Assembly (NCBI GenBank): GCA_020720945.1
Contig: DYNR01000092.1
Span: 1 to 8,556, forward strand
DNA from: Chthoniobacter flavus
Lineage (GTDB): Bacteria; Verrucomicrobiota; Verrucomicrobiia; Chthoniobacterales; DYNR01
DNA: 8,556 bases
Direction: 5' to 3'
Numbering within the stretch: position 1 is the stretch's first letter; each line of letters opens with the position of its first letter. The position numbers and the translations under genes were made by a program. Under the pieces are notes generated by a model. It was not told the DNA's origin. It ran no database searches and was given only the letters and a program-made list of their open reading frames with translations. This document shows, piece by piece, positions 6,756-8,556 of this stretch.

Positions 6756-7819
6756 GCACCGTTGACCTGTTTAGCCGCGTGGGGATGCCCGTCCCTATCG
6801 CGATCATCGAAAAGGAGTTAGCGCAACTCTGGGATGCGAGCAACGACCACAAAAGCCGCGCCTCGCTGATCAATCTGATGATTTACACCGAGAGCCGCGA
6901 GTCGCTTTTGGAAAACACGGAAATGATCAACGCCATCACGGCGGAGCACGCTTGCAGAGTCCTTCTCGTCTTGGCCGAACCGCACCATCCCGAAAGCAGC
7001 GTGCGCGCATGGATTGGTGCCCACTGCCATTTCGTCGGCAAAGGAGACCGGCAGCTTTGCTCCGAACAAATCACTTTTCATTTGCAGGGGCAAGCCACCG
7101 AAGGGTTGTCAAACTTGGTGTTTTCGCATTTGGACTCCGATTTGCCGCTGGTTCTCTGGTGGCAACCCCCGATTCCGCAAATCGTGGACGAGAAATTTTG
7201 GAGGTGGGTGGACAGGGTGCTTTACGACAGCGCGACATGGGAAAGCCCCGCTTTCAGCATTCGTAGGATCCGAGAAATTGCCGATTGCAGGAAAGGCGGT
7301 TGCGCCGGGACTTCCCGCATTACCCCTTGCGATTTGGCGTGGACGCGTCTGCACGAATCCCGTTTCGCTTTTGCGAATTTATTCGATCAAGCCGCCGCGC
7401 AGAAAGAGATAAAAAAAATCCAGCGGGTGCGGGTGTTTCACGGCGAAGGGTATCGGGCAGATGCCGTTTTGTTTCTCGGTTGGCTGGCATCGTGTTTGGG
7501 GTGGCGGTATTTTTCGGGAAGAGAAAAACCGCTTTTCGTCGATGCGGGCGGAAAAAAAGTGCCCGTGGAACTCGAATCCATGCCCGGCGTGGCAGGTTTC
7601 CAGAGTTGCGAAGTTTTGGTGGACGGACATTTTTTCCGGGTGGAAAGGAAGGACGATTATTTCCGGTTGATTTCAGGGGAACCCGGCGCGGAAGGAACCG
7701 CCCAAACGGTTTGCGCCAAAAGAGAAAGCAACACGGACATATTGCTGGCAGAGTTGGGCAGGAGCGGTTCGCACCCCCTCTATTTTCGTTCGCTCGACTT
7801 GATCGAAGAGCTTCTGTGA
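6752..7819 (+). CDS. opcA: G6PDH assembly/activator protein OpcA
   Basis: A 355-residue protein of the OpcA family, which in cyanobacteria and actinobacteria binds glucose-6-phosphate dehydrogenase and promotes its oligomerisation and activity. Family-like segments are LPLVLWWQPPIP (131-142) and DLAWTRLHESR (194-204), with a C-terminal domain from about residue 225 (RVRVFHGEGYRADAVLFLGWLAS). No signal peptide or membrane segment is evident, so it should act in the cytosol. The GTG start at 6752 overlaps the zwf TGA (GTGA) and has GGAGG 5 nt upstream. The gene directly follows its partner zwf, which supports the call independently of sequence motifs. C179, C184 and C193 cluster just before DLAWTRL. 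The start could instead be the ATG at 6740, adding four residues. The family call is from recognition of short motifs plus context, not a search. Confidence 0.9.
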   Translation: MSTVDLFSRVGMPVPIAIIEKELAQLWDASNDHKSRASLINLMIYTESRESLLENTEMINAITAEHACRVLLVLAEPHHPESSVRAWIGAHCHFVGKGDRQLCSEQITFHLQGQATEGLSNLVFSHLDSDLPLVLWWQPPIPQIVDEKFWRWVDRVLYDSATWESPAFSIRRIREIADCRKGGCAGTSRITPCDLAWTRLHESRFAFANLFDQAAAQKEIKKIQRVRVFHGEGYRADAVLFLGWLASCLGWRYFSGREKPLFVDAGGKKVPVELESMPGVAGFQSCEVLVDGHFFRVERKDDYFRLISGEPGAEGTAQTVCAKRESNTDILLAELGRSGSHPLYFRSLDLIEELL

Positions 7820-7844
7820 TTTTGGCGCAGAGGCTTCCAGAAGC
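7810..7844 (+). repeat. Inverted repeat spanning the opcA stop codon
   Basis: GCTTCTG (7810-7816) and CAGAAGC (7838-7844) form a perfect 7-bp stem with a 21-nt loop that contains the TGA stop. No T-run follows, so it is not an ordinary intrinsic terminator. It might protect or process the mRNA 3' end, or be chance. Confidence 0.25.
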
Positions 7845-7991
7845 AAACACGCTCCCATAAATCCAAACGCAACTCCGAATGAGAATCGCTTAGAATATCC
7901 GGAGAGCTTTTCTTGTTGGAATCGTTTATGAAAAAAATAGGTAGTCGAGCTTGTCTTTTTGCCCCCGGTTTGCGTTCTCAGACCAAACGAG

Positions 7992-8166
7992 TTATTGCCG
8001 ATAGCGCCTCGGGCTTCCCCAAATCCTCATGTAAGCCACATTCTTATTTGCAAGTTCTTGAATAACAGCACGATTCAAAAGCGTATCAAAAGATTCTGCG
8101 TAGGGGATGAGCGGCTTTTTGGGAATGCTGTGGGATGAACCGAAGCCAGTGCGGTTTTTTGGCGCA
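7992..8166 (-). pseudogene. Possible coding remnant after hsdM, unrecognised
   Basis: Directly after the hsdM stop, a frame shifted by +1 stays open for about 58 codons to a TAA at 7992-7994. Its translation includes IPYAESFDTLLNRAVIQELA and ends MRIWGSPRRYRQ, with a composition closer to a real protein than most shadow frames. It has no start codon with a ribosome site in this stretch and continues backwards, overlapping hsdM, to 8243. It is far too short to be hsdS and shows no recognisable HsdS motif. It may be a decayed gene end, or simply a chance open frame. I do not recognise the family. Confidence 0.2.
8138..8160 (+). terminator. Candidate intrinsic terminator facing hsdM
   Basis: AACCG (8138-8142) and CGGTT (8152-8156) form a 5-bp stem with a 9-nt loop, leading into a run of six T (8155-8160). 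It would stop rightward transcription from trpB-zwf-opcA just before it runs antisense into hsdM, whose stop is 7 nt beyond. The stem is short and the site is about 320 nt after the opcA stop, so the call is moderate at best. Confidence 0.35.
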
Positions 8167-8556
8167 TCAAGGCAACTCCGGTAAGCCCAGCTCCCGGAGA
8201 AAAGCGTTGTGCTTCTGCGTCGCCGTTTGGATCTCTCTTTCAATTTTCACCAATTCGGCATGAGTCGCAGTCAGATCAATTTCCTCCTCCTCCACGGTTG
8301 TGCTGATGTAGCGGGAGATGTTGAGGTTGAAGTCGTTTTTCTCGATCTCCGCCATCTCCACGCACCGGGAGTAGCGCGGCTCTTCTTTGCGGAACTGGTA
8401 GGTTTCGATGATTTTTGAAATGTGCTCGGGCGCAAGCTGGTTCTGCCGTTTGCCTTTGATAAAATGCTCGGCGGCGTTGATGAAGAGCACATCGTCGGGC
8501 TTTTTGCATTTCTTGAGCACGAGGATGCAGACGGGGATGCCGGTGGAGTAGAAGAG
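8167..8556 (-). CDS. hsdM: Type I restriction-modification DNA methylase subunit, C-terminal part
   Basis: The last 129 codons and stop (TGA at 8167-8169) of a gene that enters from the right edge; its start and catalytic SAM/NPPY region lie outside the window. HsdM is the N6-adenine methyltransferase subunit of type I restriction-modification complexes and works with HsdS for target recognition and HsdR for cleavage. Visible family features are LFYSTGIPVCILVLKK at the window edge, VLFINAAEHFIKGKRQNQL, the segment ISKIIETYQFRKEEPRYSR, and NDFNLNISRYISTTVEEEEIDL, followed by a helical, probably coiled-coil tail ending LRELGLPELP. This order and ending match the HsdM C-terminus, so the 3' end seems complete. 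No hsdS or hsdR follows within the 347 nt before opcA, so any partners must lie upstream of hsdM beyond the window, or be missing. GC is about 53% over 8161-8520. Confidence 0.93.
   Translation of the reverse strand, partial: LFYSTGIPVCILVLKKCKKPDDVLFINAAEHFIKGKRQNQLAPEHISKIIETYQFRKEEPRYSRCVEMAEIEKNDFNLNISRYISTTVEEEEIDLTATHAELVKIEREIQTATQKHNAFLRELGLPELP

Larger units (their letters stand above)
7820..8166. other. Gene-poor stretch between convergent opcA and hsdM
   Basis: This 347-nt gap has no convincing gene on either strand. Hand-counted GC over 7861-8160 is about 45%, clearly below the flanking plus-strand genes. It contains a weak hairpin CTCCG/CGGAG (7873-7877 and 7900-7904) followed by a T-rich tract, a better terminator-like structure at 8138-8160, and a minus-strand open frame to 7992 that may be a gene remnant. 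I found no tRNA and no obvious attachment-site repeat. A 45-codon plus-strand frame from an ATG at 7928 has no supporting evidence. Confidence 0.6.

Noticed and set aside
7873..7914. CTCCG/CGGAG hairpin followed by a T-rich tract as the opcA terminator
   Set aside because: The stem is only 5 bp with a 22-nt loop, too weak to call as a separate terminator. It is mentioned in the gap entry only.
7928..8065. 45-codon plus-strand frame starting MKKIGSRACLF
   Set aside because: There is no ribosome binding site, no recognisable motif, and it lies opposite the gap after hsdM. Best read as chance.

Overview
The window looks like bacterial chromosome carrying mainly housekeeping genes, with a restriction-modification gene entering at the right edge. 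By hand count, GC is about 64% in part of trpB (4681-4980), about 45% in the gene-poor stretch 7861-8160, and about 53% in the hsdM fragment (8161-8520). No 16S rRNA or other taxonomic marker is present. A zwf-opcA pair and a trpB without an adjacent trpA fit several phyla (Cyanobacteria, Actinobacteria, PVC bacteria). I lean towards a Verrucomicrobiota/PVC-type organism, but this is a weak inference.

Left block, minus strand (25-3831): a cardiolipin synthase of the two-HKD phospholipase D type (cls) is followed 60 nt downstream by tex, a YqgF/HhH/S1 RNA-binding transcription accessory protein. The two are probably co-transcribed. A GC-rich inverted repeat lies directly against the tex start codon, and no Shine-Dalgarno sequence is visible there.

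Divergent control region (3832-3985): it separates cls from trpB. It holds a possible extended -10 promoter for cls, an A/T-rich hairpin resembling a two-way terminator, and an imperfect 8-bp inverted repeat just ahead of the trpB Shine-Dalgarno.

Central block, plus strand (3986-7819): trpB (tryptophan synthase beta chain), zwf (glucose-6-phosphate dehydrogenase) and opcA (G6PDH assembly/activator protein) are tightly packed, with a 28-nt gap and then a 4-nt overlap. zwf and opcA act together at entry to the oxidative pentose phosphate pathway. The pathway supplies NADPH and pentose phosphates, and also erythrose-4-phosphate and PRPP precursors used in tryptophan synthesis, which may explain why trpB is in the same unit.

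Right block (7820-8556): a 347-nt AT-richer gap without a convincing gene separates opcA from the C-terminal 129 codons of a type I restriction-modification methylase (HsdM) on the minus strand, running out of the window. The composition change and the absence of hsdS or hsdR after hsdM suggest the edge of a defence island. I found no CRISPR array, tRNA, rRNA or insertion sequence, and no clearly new system. The most open questions are the two start-proximal inverted repeats and the possible gene remnant after hsdM.
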